Positions 37,796 through 49,277 of a stretch of 64,000 nucleotides of DNA are shown here, one piece after another. Source of the DNA: Cornus controversa (taxonomy: Eukaryota > Streptophyta > Magnoliopsida > Cornales > Cornaceae); assembly GCA_026545225.1 (NCBI GenBank), contig CM048845.1, positions 2,059,001-2,123,000 on the forward strand. The letters are read 5' to 3'. Position numbers and translations under genes: made by a program. The notes below the pieces were generated by a model. It was not told where the DNA came from and searched no databases. It saw only the letters and a program-made list of their open reading frames with translations. The number at the start of each line of letters is the position of its first letter. The stretch's first letter is position 1.

Positions 37796-38304
37796 ACTTT
37801 TTCTAGGGTTTATCCAATACTAATAGTTTGGAATTTGTGATTATGGAACATTAGTTTGGAAAATGATTTATAGAGTCCGTTAGTCCGACAAAAAAATATT
37901 ATATTATCATCATGTAATATTATGTTTGTAATATTGCATTTCAAGTCAAAACATAGTTAGGTGGCATTTAGGAAGCACAAATATTTTTCCAAGGTGGGTG
38001 ACGTATTCCTATATTATTTGTGTTAGATAACCGATACGTTTCTAATACTCATGAATATGTGTTCAATATTTTTTAAATGTATCTATAATTTTAGAATATA
38101 TATATATATATATATATTAACATATATTTGATACTTTTTATATGCTTCAACTACGCAACTAGTCAATACTTTTTTTTTTTCCCGAAGTATCACATACCCA
38201 ATACTTGATCACAACTCATACTTAACCAATTTTGAACATTAAAAGATAGATACATTACTTAGCATGTGGATTTTTCTCTCTCTTTTTTTTTTTATAGTTT
38301 AAGT

Positions 38305-38975
38305 TAGGGGTGTACAGAGAACAATGGAACAATAAACCGAACCGAACCATTAAGAACCATAGTTGAACTAAACCAAATTGTTTATTATGGTTCAGGTTCT
38401 GATTCTAAATTTTAGAAATCGTTCACTATAGTTCCGATTCCAGGTCCATTAGAAACGAATCAAACCGAACCACTATACAACTGTTCTTTAGAACCGGATT
38501 CAAAACCATATATATAAGGTCTACGCATCATTGTTGGGAGTATACCATTTGATCCGTTGTCTAATAAATTAAAGAGAAATCCTTCATTATGCATGTTATA
38601 ATGATGTTATTTATATTACATTATAAGTAAAAATATCTTATGTATTTTGTAATATAAATAAACAGAATATGACTAAGCAAATTTGTTTGTATATAAATGC
38701 TTTATCTAATATATAAAATATGTCTACATATCAAATATGGAATGCCAAGTGAATAAAATGCTTACTTAGCGTCTTAAGTAATGGTCCACTTGATTTATTT
38801 TATAATAAAAAAATCATTCAAAATAATTTTCGTTCAGAACGAAATTGAACCAATCTTTCACGATTCGGTTCGGTTCGGTTTCATGCCTCAATTGTTTCGA
38901 TCTCAAAATTAAAAAAATTGTTAGAATTGATTCCAATTCTGATTTTGCTAAAAACTTAAATCGTGTTTACCACTA
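38305..38975. mobile_element. hAT-like non-autonomous element
   Basis: Starts TAGGGGTGTACA and ends TGTTTACCACTA, imperfect inverted ends of hAT type. Flanks GTTTAAGT (38297-38304) and TTTAAAGT (38976-38983) fit an 8-bp target duplication with changes. The body has inverted GAACCGAACC and GGTTCGGTTCGG clusters (38336-38352 and 38865-38880). No transposase. Confidence 0.6.
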
Positions 38976-39489
38976 TTTAAAGTGAACACACACCCATTAT
39001 TAATGTTTTAATTTGTTGAAAATTATTATACTCCTCTCTCTCTCAATGTTTCATTTGAAAAGAAGCGGAGGTGTACCACTTGAGCTAAACTCTTGGTATT
39101 AATCATATGCAAGTTATGATTGTGATCTATTGAGATGAGAACAATACTTTGTTTTAATTAGATTGTGGCTTGGTGGATTATCTTGGTTGGATAGAGACAG
39201 TTAAAATGGTAGGATGTAGGAGCTAGTGGAATGAATAGTCAAAGCCACAACTTTCCTTTTCCTCCCAATCTAGAGGGAAGTCCACTCCACTGCATGACTT
39301 TAATTAAGATGATAAAAAGTTGGACACAGACTCTAGTGCAAGTACTTGGCCCCATATATGGGCCACATTCACTTCTAACATGAACTAGTATGGCTTTGTT
39401 GGCTACAGTGCATATATATATATATATATATGGTCCCATTCCCAATTATGAAAGATAAGGCAGAAGAATCCATCTCAAACACATATTCC

Positions 39490-39524
39490 TAATTCCATCT
39501 CCATCTCCATCTCCATCTCCATCT
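39490..39524. repeat. (CATCTC)n hexanucleotide repeat
   Basis: Five or so tandem CATCTC units; a shorter run recurs near 39562. Confidence 0.85.
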
Positions 39525-39733
39525 TCCCATTAATTAGTTGCATTCCTAAATCCTAAACCTATCTCCATCTCCAGTGATATATAAACATTCAACACACACG
39601 TCACCAGTGAGCTTGTGCACTTAAGTCTGCACAATTTTTCGAATTATCATCCCAAGGAATACATGGGATAGAAATTTATTCGAATTGTTAGAATATATTC
39701 AACAAATTTTCAATTAACCTTTAATATATATAG

Positions 39734-39764
<31 letters not shown>

Positions 39765-39766
39765 AT

Positions 39767-40787
39767 AATGATCTTTTACTTACCGATGAGTAAGAAAATT
39801 TATTCACATTTCGTATATTGACTGTTAGATTAAAACTAGCGATCACATTCTAAATTCATTAACGATCTTTTCAAAATTACAAAAACTATTCTTTTCAAAG
39901 TTTAATTTTAGAAAATTAATATTACCCGTGAATTATTTAGTCTTACCTAATGTAAAAATTAAAGTATATTACTAAATTAAACGCTCGTAGCATCAAAATG
40001 CTATTAAATTATCCTAAACACTGTTAGACAATAAGTTTCCTCCATCAAAGATGCTCAACACAAATATAATGCTCCTTCAATCCGAAAACTCGTCTTAGTT
40101 TATCAACTCTTAATTCATTTTATAAATTCACCTTTACCAAACGAAAAAGAAGAAGAAGAAAAAAAAAATTCATACTAGTTCCATCAAAGGACCAATTTAA
40201 CAAATTTAATACCATTATAGGTTAGATTTTACAATGAGCCTTCGGAGTTTTGTCTTAAAATGTTGTTTTTATTCAAATATTTCTCTGCTAGTAACCATTA
40301 TAGGTTAGAATAGGAGGCAAAGTCCTTTGAATGTATGATTTTCTTTGTTTGAATCATTGATTTGATAGAAGACATGGAAGATTTGATACAAGACATGGAA
40401 AAGATTTAAGAATTTACTTTCAAATATACCTTAACAAAATGTTTGCATCTTGATGGTACTAGCATCTTTGACGACGAAACCTATTGTTTAACACGTTTAG
40501 AACAAACCCCACAAAAGAAATTTAATAGGCATTTTGAGGGTAATTTAATAGGAGTTTTGATCTTATGAGTGTTTATTTTGGTAATTTTTTTTATTTTTTA
40601 TATTAGGTAAGAACTAAGGAAATTTATGGTAATATTAATTTTTTAAAATTAAACTATGAAAAGAGTTATTTTGTGATTTTGAAAACGTCGCAAGTAAGTT
40701 TAGAATGTGACCGTTTGATTTAATCTAACGGCCAATATACGGATTGTGAATAAATTCTCTTGCTCACCGATGAGCAAGAGATCACTA
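39767..40787. mobile_element. Non-autonomous element with inverted arms of about 200 bp
   Basis: The left arm reads TGATCTTTTACTTACCGATG and continues through ATTGACTGTTAGATTAAA. The right arm, complemented, reads TGATCTCTTGCTCACCGATG (the complement as read) and continues ATTGGCCGTTAGATTAAA. The arms pair for about 200 bases. TA-rich arrays touch both outer ends. The 600-bp middle has no ORF. The terminal text matches the small MITE at 21050. Confidence 0.7.
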
Positions 40788-42895
40788 TGTATATATTATA
40801 TATTACATTTAAGTTTGGTATAATAAAACAAAAAAGTCAATCTAACAGTCAAAAGTAGTTAAAAAATCAATCTAGTGGGTCAAAATATTTTTGTCTATCT
40901 ACGATTCAAAGTAATCATATCTAATGATCACGATTTTGGGTGCATGATAGTGTCGTCGGTATATACATTCATGAGTATATATATCTATAAAAGACAACTT
41001 TTTGAAATTAGAAAAATACATAAAAGACAATCTTTTGAAATTTTGATCATAATATCTGTGTCTATCTATCATTCAAAATAATTCAATTTAAAGTACATAA
41101 TAATACAATAGAACACAAATATATAAATATATATAGATATATATAGAAGAATCTCACAAACTTTGTGATTAATAATTTTTGCATTTGTTGTAGGTGGGAG
41201 TGATGTGATCTCCACATGAATATCGTGTGTCCTCATCTTCTTTATCATCGTCTTATGGCATAGAAGGTGTTAGATTCTCTTTTAAGCTATTTGAAAGGAT
41301 AGAGATTAATGACGTGCCACTGGACATTGGACAGCAAGGCACATGAGGGTGGGCCCAACGTCACTAATCCAACAAAAGGACCCGCCCACTGTTCCACCAT
41401 ACTCGACCCACTCCAAATACCCGACATGTTGGGCCCACCACGTTCACATCCATCAATGTATGACCCATTCTTTTCCTCTTGATACCTATCCGTATATGAT
41501 TCTGATTTCTGACCAAATCAATCCTTAAGAACAGCCGAAAACAGGGTTCACGTTTATAATGGGCTCACTTTTGAATGATCTGGGATGTACGTGTTAAAAA
41601 AACACAGTACACATTCATAATGGATCCTATTTTATGGGATTGGCTTTGTCCCACTTCCTAGTCAATGAAGCCAATGCTTCACAACTTCTTAGGATGTTGA
41701 TGGTGAATGTAAAAACTTTTAATTAAATGAAATCTATGATGGATTTTTTTTTTAATAATGATTTTGTTGTTGAATTCGGACTAGTTAGGTGGGCCCATCA
41801 CTCCACTCACACAATTTTCTTTCAAACAAGTTTGAAGTCGGCTAGTGTATCATTAATTACTTTTTTATTTTTTATACTTTGTTGTATTAGGGAGGTGTTT
41901 TGTCAATTGATAGGAATTGTGGATTCTGATTATATTGTAAACTTTGGTCCGAATTTTTTGAAAGGATATTTTGATATTTTCACTCTTGTTCTGTAATTTT
42001 AGGGGGTGTATAAATATATACAGTCTAAATTCTCTATAATTGTATGTCTTTTTTCTCATCATAATGAAAAGCTGCAACACTAAAGACATAGCCGTAGATT
42101 TTAGGTGAACCTTATAAATTTGTGTGACTTTACTTACGTGTTTGATCTTCTTTTTTTTTCTTTTAATTTTCAGCAACACCAACAACCTCTAATCTGTATT
42201 ACTTTTAATTCTTCTTCAAGTTATTACATGTATTTCAACATAAACGGCATTTTGGAAGGGTAAATTCCAAGATTATGATTTCTATCTTTGCTTCCGAAGT
42301 TAAAATATGTTTAAATCATGGAGAATTAAGCTTACTCTTATTGATATACTATAACAAATTAATAAACTGTTGTTATGTCTTAATTGGAAAAATAAAACAA
42401 GTTAAGCAAGGAGGAAAGAAATAAATACTATATATGTATCTACTTCAATTTTTTTCCTTCGTTGCGATTTTGAAGTCTTTTTGACGGGAAATTATTGACT
42501 AGCCGGGTACGTACTCCGGACTCATTCCAGTCATTCGTGCACAACACGTGCGATAGGATCCACCGCACGTGCATAACACGGATGACTGTGATGGTTCCGA
42601 AAAATATAGCCCCAGAGTAGCCTATAATTCCTCCCTTTTGACCCTGAACCATTTGAAAGCTCATCCATTCCTAATCTTACCCTCTCATTGTATTAATTTT
42701 TAGTACCAACAACAATGAAGAATTCTGATACTTGCAACTACTAAACTAATTGGGAAATAATGAGCATGGCCATGTAACAACACTTTCACCTTTTGGAAAT
42801 GCTGAACCTGGCCATGTAACAACAAGTACATCTTCTAATATGGTGTGGTAACAATTCTCCATTTCACATAATGAATAAAGTTCCAATGAAGTCAA
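40788..42895. other. Intergenic, no gene seen
   Basis: Plain A+T-rich DNA with a G+C-richer patch near 42500-42620 that contains ACGTGCG words. Short ORFs only, none resembling a protein. Confidence 0.4.
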
Positions 42896-43800
42896 CCTTG
42901 TAAGGTAACTCTATTCTCATTATTGGTTTACATGTTGATGATTTATTGTTTTCTAGAAACAATATAAAGATGGTTCTAAATTTCAAGCAATAAATTATGA
43001 TATGGTGTGAAATGAGTGACATGGAGTTGCTTGCAAGTTGCAACATTTACTTGGCATTAAAATATATGAAAATGGAGATGGACTTTTTATTTTAGAAAAG
43101 AAGTATGTTGAAGATACATTGAAGAAGTTTGATACGAGTGGTTACGAATTAATTGTTATATCCTTGTTTCAAATGAGAAACACATTAAATATGATGGGAG
43201 GGAAACAAAGATTGTTGCAATTTTGTATAGAAGTTTGATTAGAAAATTGTTGATCGATATCTTACCGCCACAAGGCCAAACATCATGTTTGCAATAAGTT
43301 TATTGTCAAGATTCATGATTAGTCATAGACAAACTCATTTTAGTGCAATAAAAAGAGTGTTGAGATATATTCGGGGTACTAACAACTCGGCGTACTAACA
43401 ACTTTGGGATCAAGTGTTACAGAGACTTGAATGTAAAATTAAAAAGATATTGCGATAGTGATTGGGCCAGCTGTATTGATGACACGAATAATACATTCAG
43501 ATATACATTTTCTCTTGGTTCATTTGTGTTTTCTTGGCTTCTAAAAAGCAACAATTGGTTGTTCAATCCTTGTACATAATTTGAGTACGTTTCGACATTC
43601 ATGACAACTTCATAAGGAATTTGGTTGAGAAGAATTTTAGAAGATATTCAAGAAAAGCAAGATTAAAGAATATAAATTTTTTTGTGAAATTCAGAAAGTT
43701 ATTGAGAGTTCAAGAGCAGCGCATTAAGGAGAGTAGTTATTTCAACTTAATCATCATAGTATAAAAAATATCATATTTTGTTATCTTTTTGAGTGGTTGA
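42896..43800 (+). mobile_element. Ty1/copia pol fossil (reverse transcriptase/RNase H)
   Basis: Translation in several frames shows copia landmarks: the VDDLLFS active-site region near 42930, YLTA-type text followed by RPNIMFAISLLSRFM and SAIKRVLRYIRGT (43265-43380), then RNase H text (DSDWA-like, near 43455). No LTRs were found next to it. Clearly dead, with several breaks. Confidence 0.75.
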
Positions 43801-44861
43801 AAATGGTACACATCACATGGATCTCATACACATATTTTGTTATACAAAATGTCTTAGTTTGTATTCAATTGGAAGAAGTGAAATGGAAGAAAATCCATTG
43901 AGATTCTTCTGTCCCTTGGCAAAAATTTGTTCAGGAAGTGTGTGTATAAAAGTGACATTTTAACATGTAATATTTTAATATCAAATATTAATTAATAATG
44001 TTTATATAAAATTTATTCTTATTGAAATTATTATATTTAATTGGACCATTTTTTACTAATAAATTTCTTTGTTTTTTTAACGATATTTTTCCGGTACATA
44101 AATATTTGTGAAAATAGAATATAATTTTTGAATAAGATTTTCATTTTTTTTTTTACTTGGTTCACTTTTTTTCATTCACTTTTCATGTTATTCGTAAAGA
44201 ATTTTCTCATCACACATTTGATTATTATTATGAATATACATCGCTAATATATTTATCTTTTATTATTGTGTATCTTCTAATAATTCTCTTAGATGATTTG
44301 GTTGTTCATTTATTGATTTTTTACCTAAAATTCTTGTTATTTTATTATTAATTATAACAAAAAAAATTTGTTCCAATGAGAGAAGAGAAAACTCGAGGAA
44401 TAGAGACAAAAAGATAAAAGTTAACAAAAGAAGATGTAAAGTTTTATAATTCTTATTTTTTACAATTATCCGTTAAGTATATATTCAACAATTCATACAA
44501 AACGTGGAGGAAGGTTTTGAAATAATGATAGAAATTAAAAGTTTTAGAATGAATTAAATTATTTGGGCTTATTATTAAATTTTAATCATTGGTTGATGTC
44601 TATCACTACAAGGAAATAAAATTTTTATGAAATCTAATAATACTAAAAAATAAGAATTTTTAGAACTCTTATTAAAAAAAAAAAAAAAATTTAAAAGATT
44701 TCTATTAGTTAGGACTTTAACAATGAGCGGGTCCCAAACTGCACTTTAGCCTAAATAGCAGCTACATGGATTGGGTTACATTGCATGTTGTCAACAACAT
44801 GTGTAAGCTCTGATAATGACAATTCAGCCCAAAAAACTTCTTCATCTTGTCTTCCTAAAGC

Positions 44862-44910
<49 letters not shown>

Positions 44911-45125
44911 AACCACTTTATTTCCAATCCATAATGAGTTTTTTTTTATTTGGGGGAAGTTAAAGCAATCGTAGCAAACTGTATAATATTTGGGCTCTAG
45001 CCCACAAAACCAATCACTGATTACCCAGTGAGGCCATGACCTGAACAAAATAAGGCCCATTACAAGATTTTCAAAAACAGTCCCACTCAAAAGGTAGATA
45101 GATAATCATGAACTATTAGGTTTCA
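43801..45125. other. Intergenic, no gene seen
   Basis: Very A+T-rich. (TA)n(CA)n array at 44864-44910 and a poly-A run near 44673-44689. No coding signal. Confidence 0.4.
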
Positions 45126-45129
45126 CGTG

Positions 45130-45615
45130 CCTTTAGGTTTTGTTTGGATAAACAGAAAAAAATAATAATAATAACATTAGTTATAAAAGAAAAGAAAAGA
45201 GAAAAGAAGATGACATGTATTCATATTTGGATAAATTATGAAGGAAAAGAAAAGAAATGATTGCATTCTTGTTTGAAGAAGGTAAATGAGAGAAAAGAAA
45301 GAAACTATTTTAATCAATTTACTATCATGTCCTTTTATGTTTAGATTACAAAATATATCTAAATGTTTTTTAAAATTTGTTCTTTAAAATAATAGAGTTA
45401 TTTTTGATATTATGAAAGATTCACTTATTCTTATCATTTCTCTCCAAATATTTCTTCTTTTAGAAGGATAGTATATGAGAGATTTGGAGGAGTAGATTAT
45501 CCCTTCAAATCACTCATAATCATTTCTTTCTCTTACTAATGATAATTCAAATACAAAAAATACTATCATTTTCATTCTTTTCCTTCCAATTCCTTCAATC
45601 CAAACGAACCTTAAG
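45130..45615. mobile_element. MITE with GTTTGGAT-type inverted ends
   Basis: Left CCTTTAGGTTTTGTTTGGAT-like end and right ATCCAAACGAACCTTAAGG end are inverted copies. The purine-rich left half and pyrimidine-rich right half (AGAAAAGAAAAG and CTTTTCCTTCC) fold on each other. No ORF. Confidence 0.65.
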
Positions 45616-45784
45616 GTAATGCATTGCTTAGAAAAATGTAGGAATTAGGATGAATTAAATTAGGAGAATGATAGAAATGCCGAATTCGGTAGTTTTTGAA
45701 TAAATTTTTGTAAGTATGAGATGATATTATTACGATGTCATCAACATAATGATATCATGATAATGTCATACTCTACTTACATAA

Positions 45785-46055
45785 ATTCATGGACAATACT
45801 TACCTACTCACTGGTGTGTAAGTGAGCTCTCCTGACCGCTGATGTGTTCCAAAATTACAAAATTACCTACTCATTAGCTTTAATTACAAAATTAAATTTA
45901 AAATGCAATAAATAAGTATAATAAATGAGATTGACCTCATTTATTATACTTATTTATTATACTTTAAAATTAATATGTTTATTTTTTTATTAGAATACAT
46001 TAGCGAAAAGACTCACCTACACACTGATGATTAAGTAAGTACTTTTCACCACCAT
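45785..46055. mobile_element. Possible small TIR element
   Basis: ACTTACCTACTCACTGGTGT on the left and ACACTGATGATTAAGTAAGT on the right are loosely inverted. A central palindrome (AATAAGTATAATAAATGAG and its mirror, 45905-45960) is clear. Borders uncertain. Confidence 0.4.
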
Positions 46056-47485
46056 AATGCAACAAGAAAAAGCATATCAAAAAGTCTTCTGCCAATTAAG
46101 CAAAGAAGGTGATAACTTCGAATCTTCTATTGCTCATTCATCAAACGCCTCTTTTTCAAATCCCTCAACACATGCAGCAATTTTGGGCCTTTCTTGTCCC
46201 ACAAGATCGATCTCTCCATCATTTGTAATTACTATCTCATTTAATTTTCTTTCACGCAACACACCGTAATATTTTTATTGTATATATATACATAAAATAT
46301 ATATCCACATCTCAGTTTGGTGACATCTCTGACAATAGAGAGGGCAAGAACTCAAGGCTTGTCTCAGTTCACATTAAGGGTACGTATTATATAGTTTATA
46401 TTATATATAACTTCAAGTACAAGGTTGGACATTATTTTTTCCAATGGTACATCAAAAGTACCAAAAGAACAAGTAACCTCACTCTTGAGATTTCGTGAAT
46501 AGACACTTACTTCTCTTTTTATTTGTAAAATTACACCCTCCCTTAAAGTTTATATTTTTGCAACATTTATCTCATCTATCTATCGTTTGCAAAATTACAT
46601 TAACTCTTCTTAAAATTTGTATTTTTGTAACACTGTGTTTCTTTCTATTAATGATTGTTATTAGTCAACATGTACACAAAAATTATTAATTTATGTGATG
46701 TTATAAGGATAGAAAGAATCACTAACGACATCATCTCGATAGCTCTGACAAGATAGTGTAATTTTACGAACAAGAGAAGAGTTAAGTGTATTTTAACAAA
46801 ATTTCAAGAGAAGTCAGTATAATTTAGCCTTTATATAAATTAGAATGAAATTATAATATTCCATGAAAAAAAAGGAAAAAATGAAAAAAAAAAAGCAGCT
46901 GCTCAATTTAATTTAATAACCATCTAGTAATTGATTCGAAATATACATGAAGCTAATATAAAAATATTGAAGCTATGTAGTATGAAAAGAGAAATGAAGG
47001 CAAAATAATATTTTTGTGCCAGCGGTGGGATGAGGGGTTTTGGTGTCGGTGATGGGATGAGGGTTTTAGTGCCAGCGGTCGGAGGAAGAGGTGTTGTCGG
47101 CTATGGAAGAGATGGTGGTATCGGGGCGAAGGAGAGAGTTAAGGGCTGTACATATATATATGTAATAATAATTATATATATATGGATTGTATATATGTGG
47201 AAGTTATATGTATATGTTTAAATATGAGATTAGTTTTAATTAAATATTAATAAACCGTGCAAAATGAGTAATGTTTATTATAGGTATGGTAATTTTGAAA
47301 TTTTAATTTATGAATTAATTGTATGGTGATCAGAGTTAATTCAATAAAACTTTAAGAGAGGTTGACTAAATTTTTAAAACAAATTTAATTTGTAAATAAT
47401 AAAAACAAATATCAAGAAAATCAAAATAATTTGTCTTATATAAAAATATTGAAGCTACGCACTATGAAAAGAAAAATGAAGGCTA

Positions 47486-47523
<38 letters not shown>

Positions 47524-48680
47524 GCTCATATATTTCACGTGACTTCTTTTAGATTGATGTGCAGATCAAGAAAGCAAAAGCATGTGGTCCGGCATAAATG
47601 GGTTGTCCTGTCCGCGCCCTCGCTCTTTGCTTGCTGCATGTTCTTCTTGTACCTTTTCTCCTTTATTTGACTTTTGTTTTCATTCTCCTTTCTTTCCTCC
47701 CAAGGGTAAAAGTTGGTGCAATATTATGTATACTCAAAACCTACAAATTAAAATTCAACTAAAGGCATTTAAAATAGCAATTGACCCTCATAAAAACAAT
47801 AACCAATATTTTTCCTTTCATAAACAGTCAAACCTTGTATTTTTCTAATATGATTTATATAATTACTTGATACAAAATAGAAAAAATGATAATTCTTCTA
47901 ACTTTCGAATTTAAAGATTCAACGAGTCATTTTGTTCGAATCGGATCACCTGCTTACCCGGACTGAGCACTTGGCGTGACACCAGAAGACCAAAGACTGA
48001 GTATGACTCTGATTCCAAATGTAACGGGTCAGACACTTACTTTTTAATCTAAAAACCTAAGATATTATATTGTGTTGCATATCCATCTTTATTTTCTCAA
48101 GTCTTTTTTTATATAAATTCGACGTGAAACAAGTTACCTACGTAACACTTACCGTTCATTACATGCATTCAAATATTATCTTGTTTTAAGTATTTTTAAT
48201 TAGTGAATGACGTGGCACATCACAAGAGGTCAAAAATTTAACTTAAAAAAAATGTACATATGAGTTAACTAAGAGGATCCAGTTTCATTCACATTTCTCT
48301 TTTTTTATATGAAGTAAATCACTAATCATCTTGTTTAACACGTTCAGTACTTCAGTGTCAAATGACCATGGGCCAGCCAAGTCAAATGGGCCAAATTGGA
48401 CCGGCCCAGAAGTACCACCACCACAGACCCATTCCGTCTTTGCTATTCTCAATCCCAATCTATATTCACTTGTCTCACAGAGAGAGGGAGTGAGAATTCA
48501 GAGTTTTTTTAAAAATTATTTGAAAGATGACAGGGATGTTAAATTAACAGTATTTTAGTTGTTAGCTATTATTATTATATTACCACATTTGATAGAGAGA
48601 GAGAGAGAGAGAGAGTGTGTGTGTGTGAAGGTGGTAGATAAGACTATAAGAGTAGAGAGAGAGAGAGAGAGAGGGATAAA
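46056..48680. other. Intergenic, no gene seen
   Basis: A G+C-richer patch (47018-47140, GTGCCAGCGG and GATGGGATGAGG words repeated) resembles the GGT-type elements near YSL. (TA)n lies at 47490-47520. Around 47935-48035 the minus strand has text like an LTR end and a TTGGAATCAGAG primer-binding site, too short to classify. No coding signal. Confidence 0.4.
48593..48676. repeat. (GA)n and (TG)n runs upstream of the 99-codon ORF
   Basis: Two GA arrays (48593-48615 and 48655-48674) separated by a TG run. GA-rich tracts are common just upstream of plant transcription starts. Confidence 0.75.
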
Positions 48681-48859
48681 AGAGATCTATATATTCACAG
48701 AGATAGGTCATCCGTCATCATAAATAAGTATTGTTTTGGTTGCTCGCTATTATTATTAATTATTATTATTATTATTATTATAATAATAATAGTACTATCT
48801 TTGAAAAGAGAGAGAAAGTAAAGCAGTTGAAGAGGGGAGGGAGGGGTTTCAGTTTGGTG

Positions 48860-49159
48860 ATGGTGTTGAGGAGATTGCGAGTGACGACGAGTGAGGGCGT
48901 AACCGTAATTTTAACGACGGTGGTGGTTGTGGTTCTCTCGTTCATGTTCATCTTCTCCGCCGGTGATGATCGGAGTGGGGGGATCATTTTCGTGGAGGGC
49001 AGCAGTGGAAGCGGAAGGAACGGCGGTCTCTTCGGCGGTGCCCTTGGTGGCGGAAGCTTTTGGGCTGCGGGCTCGCCTTCCAATGTTGGATTAGCTGTCG
49101 CCGTGACGGCCATGGCCGGTCTCGCCTTGGCCGCTACTCTCGTCTACTCGCATAGGTAA
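48860..49159 (+). CDS. Small two-span membrane protein ORF, or alternative first exon of the TBC gene
   Basis: A 99-residue ORF of unknown function. Two hydrophobic spans (about 13-32 and 76-96) flank a Gly/Ser-rich loop, and the N-terminus is basic (MVLRRLR). The start at 48860 has G at -3 and +4. The longer frame from 48731 begins in TAT repeats and is rejected. G+C content and codon look are gene-like. It ends 118 bp before the TBC start codon, so it is either a separate small gene, a long upstream ORF in the TBC leader, or a first exon. Its last codons CAT AGG TAA contain AG|GTAA, and splicing there would join TBC exon 2 in frame. A TATA-like CTATATATTC sits at 48688-48697. I do not recognise a family. 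Confidence 0.6.
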   Translation: MVLRRLRVTTSEGVTVILTTVVVVVLSFMFIFSAGDDRSGGIIFVEGSSGSGRNGGLFGGALGGGSFWAAGSPSNVGLAVAVTAMAGLALAATLVYSHR

Positions 49160-49277
49160 AACAATCAATCGGTAATTTCCGCTCCAATTAGTCATCAAGA
49201 CCAAATCTGAAACCCTAGAAATCGACCAATTTTAGATATACATAGATATATAGATGCTGACACAACAGAAACCCTTA

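Noticed and set aside
48731-48859. Upstream extension of the 99-codon ORF to an ATG at 48731
   Set aside because: Encoded by ATT/TAT repeats, giving Tyr and Asn runs. The downstream ATG at 48860 has better context.
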